Shown: in pieces, positions 34,230 through 43,194 of the stretch
How the letters are laid out: the number at the start of each line of letters is the position of its first letter
Position numbering within the stretch: the stretch's first letter is position 1
Source of the DNA: Paraburkholderia sp.
GTDB lineage: Bacteria; Pseudomonadota; Gammaproteobacteria; Burkholderiales; Burkholderiaceae
DNA: 64,000 nt
Direction of reading: 5' to 3'
Assembly (NCBI RefSeq): GCF_028283785.1
Contig: NZ_JAPWKB010000006.1
Location: 62,001 to 126,000, forward strand
Translations under genes and position numbers: made by a program
Notes under the pieces: generated by a model
What the model saw: the letters and a program-made list of their open reading frames with translations, nothing else
The model's database searches: none
What the model was told of the DNA's origin: nothing

Positions 34230-35342
34230 ATGTCTGAGTCGAAATCGAACAAGAAAATCTACATCGGCGGGACGCTGGTCATCGTGCTGATCGGACTATG
34301 CGCCGTGCTGGCTTACCGCGTGATGAAGCCGTCCGGACAAAGCACCCAGGACGCCTACGTCAGCGCCGATTTCACCGTGGTCGCGCCGCGCGTCGCCGGT
34401 CAGATTGCGACCTTGAGCGTCGACGATAACCAGATCGTCCACAAAGGTCAGGTGCTCGCACAGATCGACGACCGCGATTATTCGGCCGCCGTCGCGGCGG
34501 CCGAAGCGAACGTCGCGGTCGCGCAGGCCACCATCGATAACGTGGCCGCGAGCATCGTCCAGCAGCAGTCGCTGATCGATCAGGCCGCCGCCGCATTGAC
34601 GGCCGCGCACGCCGGTTACGTGTTCGCCCGCGCCGATTACGACCGCTACACCGATCTCGCGCAACACGGTGCGGGCAGCATGCAGAACGCGCAGCAGGCG
34701 CGCTCACGCACCGACACGGCATTCGCCGACGTCTCGCGCAACGATGCCGGACTGAAGGCCGCCAGACAGCAGGTTGCGGTGCTGACGACGCAGCGCGCGC
34801 GTGCCGAAGCATCGCTGTTGCAGGCGAAAGCCGCGCTCGATACGGCGCGGCTGAATCTGTCGTGGACGCAGATCGTCGCGCCGATCGACGGCGTGGTCGG
34901 GCAGCGTGCCGTGCGGGTCGGCGCATACGTGACGCCGGGCACGCCGATGCTGGCAGTCGTGCCGCTGCAGCAAGCCTACGTGGTGGCGAATTTTCAGGAA
35001 ACGCAGCTGACCGACGTGCGGCCCGGCCAGGCTGCGCAAGTGAGCGTCGATACGTATCCGGGCGTCGTGTTCGACGGCACGGTCGAGAGTTTTGCGCCCG
35101 CGACCGGCGTGACCTTCGCGGCCATCGCGCCCGACAACGCGACCGGCAATTTCACGAAAGTGGTCCAGCGGATTCCGGTCAAGATCGTATTGCGCGAAGG
35201 GCAGGCGTCGCTGGATAAATTGCGCGTGGGGATGTCCGTGGACGCGACGATCCGTACCGGCGCGAGCATGCACGCATCAAAGGTGACCGACACCACCGAC
35301 ACCCCTCACGCCGCCAACGCCGCCGAGGTCGCCGCACGATGA
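34230..35342 (+). CDS. emrA: EmrA/HlyD-family membrane fusion protein
   Basis: A 370-aa periplasmic adaptor with one N-terminal anchor helix (IYIGGTLVIVLIGLCAVLAY). Then come a barrel-sandwich half (DAYVSADFTVVAPRVAGQIA), a coiled-coil of ~120 residues rich in Ala/Gln/Glu, and the second lipoyl half (LDTARLNLSWTQIVAPIDGV, GTPMLAVVPLQQAYVVANFQ). It bridges the EmrB-like pump and the outer-membrane channel. Its stop overlaps the start of the channel gene (ATGA), so the stoichiometric partners are coupled. Confidence 0.9.
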   Translation: MSESKSNKKIYIGGTLVIVLIGLCAVLAYRVMKPSGQSTQDAYVSADFTVVAPRVAGQIATLSVDDNQIVHKGQVLAQIDDRDYSAAVAAAEANVAVAQATIDNVAASIVQQQSLIDQAAAALTAAHAGYVFARADYDRYTDLAQHGAGSMQNAQQARSRTDTAFADVSRNDAGLKAARQQVAVLTTQRARAEASLLQAKAALDTARLNLSWTQIVAPIDGVVGQRAVRVGAYVTPGTPMLAVVPLQQAYVVANFQETQLTDVRPGQAAQVSVDTYPGVVFDGTVESFAPATGVTFAAIAPDNATGNFTKVVQRIPVKIVLREGQASLDKLRVGMSVDATIRTGASMHASKVTDTTDTPHAANAAEVAAR

Positions 35343-36814
35343 ACCTGCTGACTTCACGAATCGTTTCGAGCGTGTGCGCGCTGAGTGTGCTGGGACTTGC
35401 GGCGTGTACCGTCGGTCCGGATTTTCAGCGTCCGGCGGCGAGCTTGCCCGATCGCTGGAACACGGCCGAAACCACGCAAACAGACGCGAAACCGGACGAC
35501 AAAAACCCGTCGCAGATTGTGGACGGCGCGCTCGATCCGCAATGGTGGAACGCATTCAACGACGCCGAACTGTCGTCGTTGATCGAACGCGTCGCGACGT
35601 CGAATCTCGATGTCAAGGCCGCGAGCGCGCGGCTGATGCAGGCGCGCGCCGCGCGTCGCGTGACGGGCGCGGATGCCGCGCCTTCGGTCGACGGCAACGC
35701 GTCGTATCAACATGCGCGATCCAGCCAGAAAGGCGTGCTCGATATTTCCGGACTCGACGGCAAACACGATTACAACGTATGGCAACCCGGTTTCGATGCG
35801 TCGTGGGAACTCGACTTGTGGGGCCGCGTGCGACGCGAAATCGAATCCGCCGACGCAACGGTCGAAGCGAGCGCGGACCTGCGTCGTGACGTGTTGCTGG
35901 CGACGCTGGCCGAAACCGCGAACGACTATATGCAGTTGCGTGGCGTGCAGGCGCAGCAGCGAATCGTCGCGCAAAATCTGGAGATTGCGCGGCATAGCCT
36001 TGCATTGACGCGCATCCGTTTCACCGACGGCGTCGCGACGCATCTGGATATGGCGGAAGCGTCGGCGCAGGTGAGTGCGATCGACGCGCAATTGCCGTTA
36101 CTCGACAACCAGCGCGTGCGTCTCGTCAATGCACTGAGTCTCCTGATGGGCGCACCGCCGCGCGCACTCGAAAGCGAGTTGCGCGAGGCGGCGCCGGTGC
36201 CGTCGATGCCCGCGCGCGTGCCGGCCGGTTTGCCGTCCGGACTGGCGGAGCGCCGGCCCGACATCCGCGCGGCCGAAGCGCGTCTGCATGCAGCGACGGC
36301 GGGGATCGGCGTTGCGGTCGGCGACTTCTATCCGCGCGTCACGTTGTCCGCGGATTTCAGTTTGCAGGCGCTGCATGTCGGCGATCTGGACACATGGGGC
36401 GCGCGGATGTTCGGTATCGGTCCGGCGTTGACCGTTCCGCTTTTCGACGGTGGACGTCTGAAGGGACAGCTCGCGCTGCGCAACGCCGAACAGCAGGAAG
36501 CGGCGATCGGATTTCAGCGCACAGTGCTCAACGCATGGCACGAAGTGGACGACGCGATGAGCGATTACGACGCTCGCCAGACGCATCGCGACCGGCTCGC
36601 CGACGCGGTTGCACAGAACACCATCGCGCTCGAAAACGCGCAGCGTCAATACGTTGCAGGTGCAACGGATTTCCTGAATGTGTTGACGGTGCAGAAGGAT
36701 CTGCTCGGCACGCAGCAGGCACTGGCCGCGAGTACCACGGATGTCGCGGTGTCGCTGGTGACGTTGTTCAAGGCGCTGGGCGGGGGCTGGCAGACGACGT
36801 TTCCGGCGTCGTAG
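35339..36814 (+). CDS. NodT/OprM-family outer-membrane efflux lipoprotein
   Basis: A 491-aa TolC-type channel. Lipobox in LGLAACTVGPDF (lipidated Cys23) followed by the family's VGPDFQRPA. Two outer-membrane efflux repeats follow, with typical helical segments (SLIERVATSNLDVKAASARL, DASWELDLWGRVRREIE, TAGIGVAVGDFYPRVTLSAD). Third gene of a complete tripartite efflux operon (emrB, emrA, channel). The drug or aromatic substrate is unknown. Confidence 0.9.
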   Translation: MNLLTSRIVSSVCALSVLGLAACTVGPDFQRPAASLPDRWNTAETTQTDAKPDDKNPSQIVDGALDPQWWNAFNDAELSSLIERVATSNLDVKAASARLMQARAARRVTGADAAPSVDGNASYQHARSSQKGVLDISGLDGKHDYNVWQPGFDASWELDLWGRVRREIESADATVEASADLRRDVLLATLAETANDYMQLRGVQAQQRIVAQNLEIARHSLALTRIRFTDGVATHLDMAEASAQVSAIDAQLPLLDNQRVRLVNALSLLMGAPPRALESELREAAPVPSMPARVPAGLPSGLAERRPDIRAAEARLHAATAGIGVAVGDFYPRVTLSADFSLQALHVGDLDTWGARMFGIGPALTVPLFDGGRLKGQLALRNAEQQEAAIGFQRTVLNAWHEVDDAMSDYDARQTHRDRLADAVAQNTIALENAQRQYVAGATDFLNVLTVQKDLLGTQQALAASTTDVAVSLVTLFKALGGGWQTTFPAS

Positions 36815-36990
36815 ACGGGCGCCTGTCCGTAACGGCGTCGTCACGCGCATAGCGGCTGAAACATCGCGAGCAATCACAACAACCCACGAAAGGCACTTCC
36901 CTCGACGCACGGCTTAAGACAAGATTGTCGGCTCATCCCACGTTGTGCCGCCAACGCGCAACGGAACATAACCGGAGACAAGCCAGCAAG

Positions 36991-37770
36991 ATGAAAGCAT
37001 TCGTTAAGGGAACAGCAGTCGCGTTGATGATCGCAGCGTCGGCGTTCAGCACGGTTCGCGCGACCGAAGTGCGCGTGATGACGTCGGGCGGATTCACCGC
37101 CGCGTACAAAAAGCTCGGGCCGGGTTTCGAAAGTGCAACCGGCAATACGCTGGTTACGATCCTCGGTCCGTCGATGGGGCAATCGGCCGAAGCGATTCCG
37201 AACCGTTTGAGTCGCGGCGAATCCGCCGATGTCGTCATCATGGTCGGCTATGCGCTCGACGACCTGATCAAACGCGGCGTCGTGGTTCCCGCGTCGCGCG
37301 TCGAACTCGGCGATTCGCGCATTGCAATGGCCGTCAAGCGTGGCGCGCCGACGCCCGATATCAGCAGCGTCGACGCATTCCGGCAGACGCTGCTTCACGC
37401 GAAATCCGTCGCGTATTCCGACAGCGCAAGCGGCGTGTACATCGAGAAAGAAATGTTCGCCAAGCTCGGTATCGAAGACCAGATGAAGGGCAAGGCAAAG
37501 CGCATCCAGCGCGTGCCGGTGGGCAGCGTCGTGGCGAGCGGCGACTACGAAATCGGCTTCCAGCAGGTCGCGGAACTGATGCCGATCCAGGGCATCACGC
37601 TGGTCGGGCGGATTCCGGAACCGATGCAATCGGTCACGCGTTACGCGGCCGGGATTCCCGTCAACGCGCCGCATCCCGCGGAAGCGAAAGCGCTGCTCGA
37701 CTATCTGTCGTCGCCGGGCGTGCAGCCGGTCGTCAGATCGACGGGCATGGATCCGGTCGACGGCCGCTGA
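36991..37770 (+). CDS. Orphan ModA-like periplasmic binding protein
   Basis: A 259-aa exported protein with a Sec signal peptide (MKAFVKGTAVALMIAASAFS, cleavage near TVRAT). The mature part follows the ModA/ extracellular solute-binding family: VRVMTSGGFTAAYKKLGPGF, NRLSRGESADVVIMVGYALD, AYSDSASGVYIEKEM, GDYEIGFQQVAELMPIQG. The GESADVVI block is shared with molybdate-binding proteins, but no modB or modC is adjacent and the oxyanion-binding residues cannot be confirmed. It could bind another small anion or organic acid. GGAGA ribosome site. Confidence 0.78.
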   Translation: MKAFVKGTAVALMIAASAFSTVRATEVRVMTSGGFTAAYKKLGPGFESATGNTLVTILGPSMGQSAEAIPNRLSRGESADVVIMVGYALDDLIKRGVVVPASRVELGDSRIAMAVKRGAPTPDISSVDAFRQTLLHAKSVAYSDSASGVYIEKEMFAKLGIEDQMKGKAKRIQRVPVGSVVASGDYEIGFQQVAELMPIQGITLVGRIPEPMQSVTRYAAGIPVNAPHPAEAKALLDYLSSPGVQPVVRSTGMDPVDGR

Positions 37771-37777
37771 TCCGAAG

Positions 37778-37811
37778 CCCGGCGCGACGCGCCGAGCCGC
37801 GTCGCGCCGGG
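37778..37811. terminator. 13-bp hairpin after the ModA-like gene
   Basis: CCCGGCGCGACGC (37778-37790) pairs with GCGTCGCGCCGGG (37799-37811) perfectly around an 8-base loop, 8 bp after the stop codon. Only a weak T-run follows (AGTTTGATC). Confidence 0.65.
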
Positions 37812-37907
37812 AGTTTGATCCACGTCGAATGATTTGGCACTTTGTCCTCAAGCTCCGACGAAGCCGGCCGTTAATTGAGAGATCGTACAACTCGGATTTG
37901 ACGCGGC

Positions 37908-39464
37908 ATGCGCAACATAACGGTTCGGAGCAGTCTCCTCGGCGTCCTCGTGATTTTCGCGACGATGATCCTGTTCGGCGGCATCGTCGGGGTGTTTGCG
38001 CTGGGACGCGCGAACGACAGCGCGCAGCGTCTGCACCAGATCGCCACACAGGAAGTGCTCGCGAACGATGGCTACAAGGACACCGCGCGCACCCGCGCTG
38101 CGTTGGCGCGCGCGTATTCGGCGCTGAAGGAACGTAACGACGCGGCGTCGCGCGACGCCGCGCTCGACAGCGCATCGAAGTCGATCGCCGCGGCCGCGCG
38201 CGACACCGAAGCATTTCGTGGCGCGCCGCGTTTCGACGGTCAGGACGACGCGCTCAAGCAGCAACTGGTCGAATCGTCGAACCGGCTGGCGAAGCTGCTG
38301 CAAAGCGCGTCCGACGCGCTGCGCAGCGGCGACACGGCCGCTTACGCCCAGATCAACGACCGCGACATCACCGCAGCGGGCGCGGCTTACTCGACGGCCG
38401 TGGAGCAGTTTCAGCGCGTCGCCACCGACCTGTCCAACGACGCGGTCGCGCGCGGCAATACCGAATACAACTGGGTCGTCAGCATGGTCGTGGTGGGTGT
38501 CGGCATGGCGCTCGGCCTGATCGTCGTCACGTACTTCGTGTTGCGCCGGATCGTCACCGGTCCGCTCGGCGAAGCGGCGCGTCTGCTCGACCAGATCGCG
38601 TCGAACGATCTGACCGTGCGGATTCCCGAGGCCGGACGCAACGAGATCGGCCAGTTGTTCAGCGCGATGAGCCGGATGCAATCGGGCTTGTCGCGGACCG
38701 TGTCGAGCGTCCGCGATAGCTGCGAGGCGATCTACGGCGGCGCGCAGGAGATCGCATCGGGCAACCTCGATCTGTCGAGCCGTACCGAGCAGCAATCGGC
38801 GTCGCTCGAAGAAACGGCGGCGAGCATGGAGCAACTGACGTCGACGGTCAAACAGAACGCCGAGAACGCGGTTCAGGCCAGCAAGCTCGCCACCAACGCG
38901 GCGGCCGTGGCACAGCGCGGCGGCGACGTCGTACAGCGCGCGGTCCAGACGATGACAGCGATTCAGGCGAGTTCGCACAAGATCGCCGAGATCACCGGCA
39001 TGATCGACAGCATTGCGTTCCAGACCAATATCCTGGCGCTCAACGCGGCGGTCGAATCGGCGCGCGCGGGCGAGCAGGGGCGCGGTTTCGCGGTGGTCGC
39101 GGGCGAAGTGCGCACGCTGGCGCAACGCAGCGCGGGCGCCGCGCGCGAGATCAAGGAACTGATCGGCGTGTCGGTCGAGGACGTGCGCAACGGCAGCAGT
39201 CTGGTGGTGCAGGCCGGCGACACGATGGACGAGATCGTCGGCGCGGTGCGCAGCGTCGCGGCCATCATGTCGGAGATTACGTCGGCGACTGTCGAGCAGA
39301 GTTCGGGTATCGAACAGGTCGGACTGGCCGTCAGCCAGATGGATCAGGTGACGCAGCAGAATGCGGCGCTGGTCGAAGAAGCGGCGGCAGCGGCTGGCGC
39401 GCTCGAACATCAGGCGCAATCGATGAAAGACGCGGTTGCGGTGTTTCGGGTGGCGCGCGTGTGA
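37908..39464 (+). CDS. Methyl-accepting chemotaxis protein
   Basis: A 518-aa chemoreceptor. Helix 1 (SLLGVLVIFATMILFGGIVGVF) and helix 2 (VVSMVVVGVGMALGLIVVTY, ~190-212) bracket a ~150-residue periplasmic four-helix-bundle sensor (Tar-type). A HAMP domain and the long cytoplasmic signalling coiled-coil follow, with the conserved tip DSIAFQTNILALNAAVESAR and GEQGRGFAVVAGEVRTLAQR. The C-terminus (VAVFRVARV) lacks a CheR/CheB-binding NWETF-type pentapeptide. The ligand is unknown; the neighbouring ModA-like gene lies 137 bp upstream on the same strand. Confidence 0.92.
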   Translation: MRNITVRSSLLGVLVIFATMILFGGIVGVFALGRANDSAQRLHQIATQEVLANDGYKDTARTRAALARAYSALKERNDAASRDAALDSASKSIAAAARDTEAFRGAPRFDGQDDALKQQLVESSNRLAKLLQSASDALRSGDTAAYAQINDRDITAAGAAYSTAVEQFQRVATDLSNDAVARGNTEYNWVVSMVVVGVGMALGLIVVTYFVLRRIVTGPLGEAARLLDQIASNDLTVRIPEAGRNEIGQLFSAMSRMQSGLSRTVSSVRDSCEAIYGGAQEIASGNLDLSSRTEQQSASLEETAASMEQLTSTVKQNAENAVQASKLATNAAAVAQRGGDVVQRAVQTMTAIQASSHKIAEITGMIDSIAFQTNILALNAAVESARAGEQGRGFAVVAGEVRTLAQRSAGAAREIKELIGVSVEDVRNGSSLVVQAGDTMDEIVGAVRSVAAIMSEITSATVEQSSGIEQVGLAVSQMDQVTQQNAALVEEAAAAAGALEHQAQSMKDAVAVFRVARV

Positions 39465-39593
39465 TGCAGCGGGCCTGAGCGCGGCGATCGGAGCGGCGTC
39501 CTATACTGGCGGTTCGCATCCAACCGGCGGCCGTCATGCACGTGTCCAGCACGCGCCAGGCGCCCGCAACGCACCGTGACGAGGACGTCGAGC

Positions 39594-39908
39594 ATGTATA
39601 TCGCAATGAATCGCTTCAAGGTGGCGCTGGGTTCCGAGGCCGATTTCGAAGAGCTCTGGACCAGCCGCGACACGCATCTGAAGGAAGTGCCGGGCTTCGT
39701 CGAGTTTCATCTGCTGAAAGGCCCAACCCGCGACGACCACGTGCTCTATTCGAGCCACACGATCTGGTCGAATCATGCCGCGTTCGAAGCGTGGACCCAA
39801 TCCGAAGCCTTTCGGGCCGCGCACCGGAACGCGGGCGGCGGCACGCGCTCGCTGTACCTCGGGCATCCGGAGTTCGAGGGTTTCGAGGTGATTCAGACGG
39901 TGAAGTAA
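39594..39908 (+). CDS. ABM-fold (antibiotic biosynthesis monooxygenase-like) protein
   Basis: A 104-aa dimeric alpha+beta-barrel protein: MYIAMNRFKVALGSEADFEE, VEFHLLKGPTRDDHVLYSSH, FEAWTQSEAFRAAHRNAGG. The fold serves small monooxygenases and heme-degrading IsdG/HmoB-type proteins; the FRAAHRNAG segment is like that of heme-binding members. The ATG at 39594 with GAGGACG upstream is preferred over an in-frame GTG at 39576. It stands alone behind the chemoreceptor gene. Confidence 0.75.
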   Translation: MYIAMNRFKVALGSEADFEELWTSRDTHLKEVPGFVEFHLLKGPTRDDHVLYSSHTIWSNHAAFEAWTQSEAFRAAHRNAGGGTRSLYLGHPEFEGFEVIQTVK

Positions 39909-40039
39909 GGGTATACACTGAGAAAACGTTGTCGGCGGGTGGGCGGTTGAGCGGGTAACCGAATGTGACAACGTGCGATTGCGCGGACGGATCGCGCGTA
40001 ACGTAGGGTAAACTCAGCCCTCACTCTCCCAGGAACGAC

Positions 40040-40309
40040 ATGACGCACTATCCGCAGGAAGAGTTGACTTCGCTTTGGGGGCGTATGACCCCTTATCTCG
40101 CTTTGGTGGAATCCGCACAAACGGACACAATCGAGCCGATTGGCCGAATGATCACCGATACGGCCGAAAAACAGGCCTTCGCGCTCCACGTCACCGATGC
40201 AAAAGCAGCGGACGACACCTCTGAAACCCCCACCGGTCATAGCGCTACCTATACTCGCCAGAAACTCGACGGCGAAGCGTGGGGACCCTGGGTTCGCGAG
40301 CTTTATTAA
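40040..40309 (+). CDS. Small hypothetical protein
   Basis: An 89-aa soluble acidic protein with an AGGA ribosome site and good codon use, starting MTHYPQEELTSLWGRMTPYL. It contains no membrane segment or known motif. The C-terminus (KLDGEAWGPWVRELY) is rich in aromatic residues. I do not recognise the family. It lies 134 bp before cspA and ends before the long cspA leader. Confidence 0.6.
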   Translation: MTHYPQEELTSLWGRMTPYLALVESAQTDTIEPIGRMITDTAEKQAFALHVTDAKAADDTSETPTGHSATYTRQKLDGEAWGPWVRELY

Positions 40310-40357
40310 GCGTCGGGGACGCATCTCGGTGCAGATGCTAATTGGCATTTTTGATAT

Positions 40358-40405
40358 CGCGTGGTACAACGCTATCTTGTGATTGATCACGCGTTGAGGC
40401 GTGAT
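40358..40405 (+). promoter_or_regulatory. Leader of cspA with two mutually exclusive hairpins
   Basis: CACGCG (40388-40393) can pair with upstream CGCGTG (40358-40363), or the overlapping ATCACGC (40386-40392) can pair with downstream GCGTGAT (40399-40405). Such alternative folding is known for cold-shock mRNA leaders, which act as thermosensors in E. coli. The pairing is visible; the switch is inferred. Confidence 0.4.
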
Positions 40406-40443
40406 TGTCATGAATGCAGCACCTAACACTTACTGGATTAAAA

Positions 40444-40647
40444 ATGGCAACAGGTATTGTGAAGTGGTTCAATGATGCGAAGGGCTTCGGTTTCATCACG
40501 CCGGACAACGGTGGCGAAGATCTGTTCGCGCATTTCTCGGAAGTTCAAGGCAGCGGCTTCAAGTCCCTGCAAGAAGGTCAGAAGGTGAACTTCGAAGAAA
40601 AGCAAGGCCCGAAGGGCAAGCAAGCGGCTAACATCACGCCGCTGTAA
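40444..40647 (+). CDS. cspA: Cold-shock protein CspA family
   Basis: A 67-aa single cold-shock domain, an RNA/DNA chaperone. RNP1 is KGFGFITP and RNP2 is LFAHFSEV, with the usual start [18 protein letters not shown] and end [10 protein letters not shown]. Length normal. It is preceded by a gene-free stretch of about 135 bp serving as leader and followed by a UUCG-loop terminator. The ribosome site is poor (ATTAAAA before the ATG), which suggests leader-dependent translation control. Confidence 0.95.
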   Translation: MATGIVKWFNDAKGFGFITPDNGGEDLFAHFSEVQGSGFKSLQEGQKVNFEEKQGPKGKQAANITPL

Positions 40648-40672
40648 GTTCTCGCGCTAGCGCAAGAAAATA

Positions 40673-40698
40673 AGCTCGCTTCGGCGAGCTATTTTTTT
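40673..40698. terminator. cUUCGg-loop terminator after cspA
   Basis: AGCTCGC (40673-40679), loop TTCG, GCGAGCT (40684-40690) and a run of seven T. Also positioned to end the convergent andR transcript. Confidence 0.93.
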
Positions 40699-40747
40699 GC
40701 CTGCGAATCGTCATTTTTACCGTGACGTCTCAAGTCGCGCGTCACAG

Positions 40748-41707
40748 TTACCGTTTTCGCTGGGTCTCCGACGGCGATTCGCCAAACTTCCGCTTATATT
40801 CGAGCGCAAAGCGCCCAAGATGCGTGAAACCGCAATCCAGCGCGATTTCCGCAACGCGCGCATCCGGTCCCGCGAGCCGCAGTGCTTCGCGCGCGCGCTC
40901 GAGGCGCGCCTGGCGCACGTACTGCATCGGTGTGATGCCGCGAAAGTGCTGAAAACCGTCGGTGAGGGTGCGCACGGGAACGCCGATCGCCGTCGCAATG
41001 TCCGTCAGTTGAAGCCGTCCGGCCAGATTGGCCAGCACGAAATCTTCCGCGCGACGCACGAAAGCAGGCGCCAGCACGTTCGATCTCGTGCCGCCGGGCG
41101 TCTCCAGATGCCCGAGCGCCAGCAGATCGATCAGCAAACCTTCCACGTGCGCCGCGATTTGCGGATTGTCGCGCGCGCTGTCCAGCAGATCCGTCGATCC
41201 CGCCACTGCCTGCAACTGCTGCATCCAGCCGCGTAACGGCGCATTGGCGAGCGGCACGACCGGCGAAAACCGCCGTTCTTCCATCAAGCGCCGCGCGACG
41301 AAGGCCGCAGGATCGATCCGCAGGATGAATTGCTCGCAACCGGGTGACAGCACCGCGTCGAAGTGCTCGCCGGGCGCGCACAGCACGCCTCGCTCGGTGT
41401 TGACGATCACCGAGCAATCCATCGTCCGGACCTGCGCTTCGCCCGCGACGCAAAACATCATCAGGTAGTAACCGTCGACCGCTTCGACGTCCACCCGCAT
41501 CGCGTCCCCGAACGCGATCGTGCCCATCCCGAGCCGCCCGAGCTTCACGAAATCCATATGCGAACGCCCGCGTCCCGTTCCCGACGGGGTCAGCGAATGC
41601 GGTTGCATCACGCGCGAAATCAGTTCGCGCGTCTCATCGAGGTCGCTCGACTCGAAGAGCCGGTGACCGCGCAACGCATCGGGACGAAAAAAAGCACGTT
41701 CGGACAT
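40748..41707 (-). CDS. andR: AraC/XylS-family activator of anthranilate dioxygenase genes
   Basis: A 319-aa regulator. The ~200-residue N-terminal part is the AraC-binding-like domain found with aromatic-acid regulators (GCEQFILRIDPAAFVARRL). The C-terminal double HTH is at ~220-319 (LQLTDIATAIGVPVRTLTDG, VAEIALDCGFTHLGRFALEY). It is divergent from the andAc-Ad-Ab-Aa operon, the same place and family as AndR of Burkholderia cepacia DBO1, so anthranilate is the likely inducer. It resembles the AraC protein at 53773 over its whole length. Confidence 0.85.
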   Translation of the reverse strand: MSERAFFRPDALRGHRLFESSDLDETRELISRVMQPHSLTPSGTGRGRSHMDFVKLGRLGMGTIAFGDAMRVDVEAVDGYYLMMFCVAGEAQVRTMDCSVIVNTERGVLCAPGEHFDAVLSPGCEQFILRIDPAAFVARRLMEERRFSPVVPLANAPLRGWMQQLQAVAGSTDLLDSARDNPQIAAHVEGLLIDLLALGHLETPGGTRSNVLAPAFVRRAEDFVLANLAGRLQLTDIATAIGVPVRTLTDGFQHFRGITPMQYVRQARLERAREALRLAGPDARVAEIALDCGFTHLGRFALEYKRKFGESPSETQRKR

Positions 41708-41827
41708 AGCCGTCGATCATGGGGGAAAACGCAGGCGCATTCCGCAGCTTACACGCGGTGAGCCGTGGAAATCTGCCAGAAACGGATAGCCGCGCAGCGC
41801 CGGCACCGAAACTGGATAGACGCATCA

Positions 41828-41843
41828 TTTTGACCTTTCAAAA
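41828..41843. promoter_or_regulatory. Candidate AndR operator or promoter element
   Basis: TTTTGA-cctt-TCAAAA dyad, 62 bp before the andAc start, inside the 198-bp spacer from divergent andR. It contains the heptamer TTTGACC, which also occurs in the dyad at 54864-54886 in front of the other AraC gene. Confidence 0.35.
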
Positions 41844-41905
41844 ATCAACCCATGTCGAAAGCCGTTGAAACGGCCTACCGAAATCCCCCAATCGGAGAAA
41901 ACGCC

Positions 41906-43177
41906 ATGGAAATGGTCGAGTCACCCTTGCGCCCAATGAGCATGCCCGAGTCGGACTACGTCAAGTTCCCGCACGAAGACGGCTCGCGCGTGCCGTACAA
42001 GGTGTTCAGTTCGCAAGCCGTTTACGACCGCGAGCAGGAACGCATCTATCGTGGCCCGACCTGGAATTTCGTCGCGCTCGAAGCGGAAATCCCGAATGCC
42101 GGCGACTACAAGAGCACCTTCGTCGGCGATACGCCGGTGGTCGTCACGCGTCTCGAAGACGGCAGCCTGTCGGCGTGGGTGAACCGCTGCGCGCACCGTG
42201 GCGCATCGGTGTGCCGCAAGTCGCGCGGCAACGCGACCTCGCACACCTGCGTGTATCACCAGTGGAGTTTCGACAATAGCGGCAACCTGCTCGGCGTGCC
42301 GTTCCGTCGCGGGCAGAAGGGCATGACCGGCATGCCGGCGGATTTCGATCCGAAGAACCACAGCCTGAAGAAGCTGCGCGTGGACAGCTATCGCGGCCTG
42401 GTGTTCGCCACCTTCAGCGAAGAAGTCGGCCCGTTGCCCGAATACCTCGGCGCGGAAATGCGTCCGTGGATCGACCGTATTTTCCATAAGCCGATCGAGT
42501 ATCTCGGCTGCACGCGTCAATTTTCGAAGTCGAACTGGAAGCTTTACTTCGAGAACGTGAAGGATCCGTATCACGCGAGCATGCTGCATCTGTTTCACAC
42601 CACCTTCAACATCTTCCGCGTCGGCATGAAGGCGCGTTCGATTCCCGACGCCACGCACGGTCTGCACAGCATCATCACCGTGACGAAGACGGGTGAAGAC
42701 ACGTCCGCCGCGTATAAGCAGCAGAATATCCGTTCTTTCGACGAAGGCTTCGCGCTGGAAGACGACTCGATTCTCGGTCTGGTCTCCGAGTACGAAGAAG
42801 ACACCACCAATCACATCCAGCCGATCTTCCCGCAACTGGTGATCCAGCAGATTCACAACACGCTGGTCGCGCGTCAGTTGTTGCCGAAAGGCCCGAACAG
42901 CTTCGAACTGATTTTCCACTTCTTCGGCTATACCGACGACACGCCCGAGTTGCGCGAACTGCGTATCAAACAGGCCAACCTGGTGGGCCCGGCAGGCTAT
43001 ATCTCGATGGAAGACACGGAAGCGACCGAACTGGTGCAACGCGGCACGATTCGCGACGCAGATGCGACGTCGGTGATCGAAATGTCGCGCGGCAACCCGG
43101 ACCAGCAAGACACCGTCATCACCGAGAGCCTGATCCGCAAGTTCTGGGTCGGTTATCAGAAGTTGATGGGCTACTGA
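41906..43177 (+). CDS. andAc: Anthranilate 1,2-dioxygenase large (alpha) subunit
   Basis: Catalytic subunit of the enzyme that turns anthranilate, O2 and NADH into catechol, CO2 and NH3. The Rieske [2Fe-2S] ligands are C95, H97, C115 and H118 (CAHRGA ... CVYHQW), and the mononuclear-iron site lies in ENVKDPYHASMLH with the 2-His-1-Asp triad. 423 aa. ATG 41906 has a GGAG ribosome site eight bases upstream; an in-frame ATG at 41852 lacks one. First gene of a four-gene operon whose order matches the three-component andAcAdAbAa system of Burkholderia, not the two-component antABC. Confidence 0.92.
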   Translation: MEMVESPLRPMSMPESDYVKFPHEDGSRVPYKVFSSQAVYDREQERIYRGPTWNFVALEAEIPNAGDYKSTFVGDTPVVVTRLEDGSLSAWVNRCAHRGASVCRKSRGNATSHTCVYHQWSFDNSGNLLGVPFRRGQKGMTGMPADFDPKNHSLKKLRVDSYRGLVFATFSEEVGPLPEYLGAEMRPWIDRIFHKPIEYLGCTRQFSKSNWKLYFENVKDPYHASMLHLFHTTFNIFRVGMKARSIPDATHGLHSIITVTKTGEDTSAAYKQQNIRSFDEGFALEDDSILGLVSEYEEDTTNHIQPIFPQLVIQQIHNTLVARQLLPKGPNSFELIFHFFGYTDDTPELRELRIKQANLVGPAGYISMEDTEATELVQRGTIRDADATSVIEMSRGNPDQQDTVITESLIRKFWVGYQKLMGY

Positions 43178-43194
43178 ACGTCGAGGAAAAAATC

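Noticed and set aside
41852-41905. Earlier in-frame ATG for andAc at 41852
   Set aside because: No ribosome site before it and it would lie almost on top of the putative operator; ATG 41906 has GGAG at the right distance.
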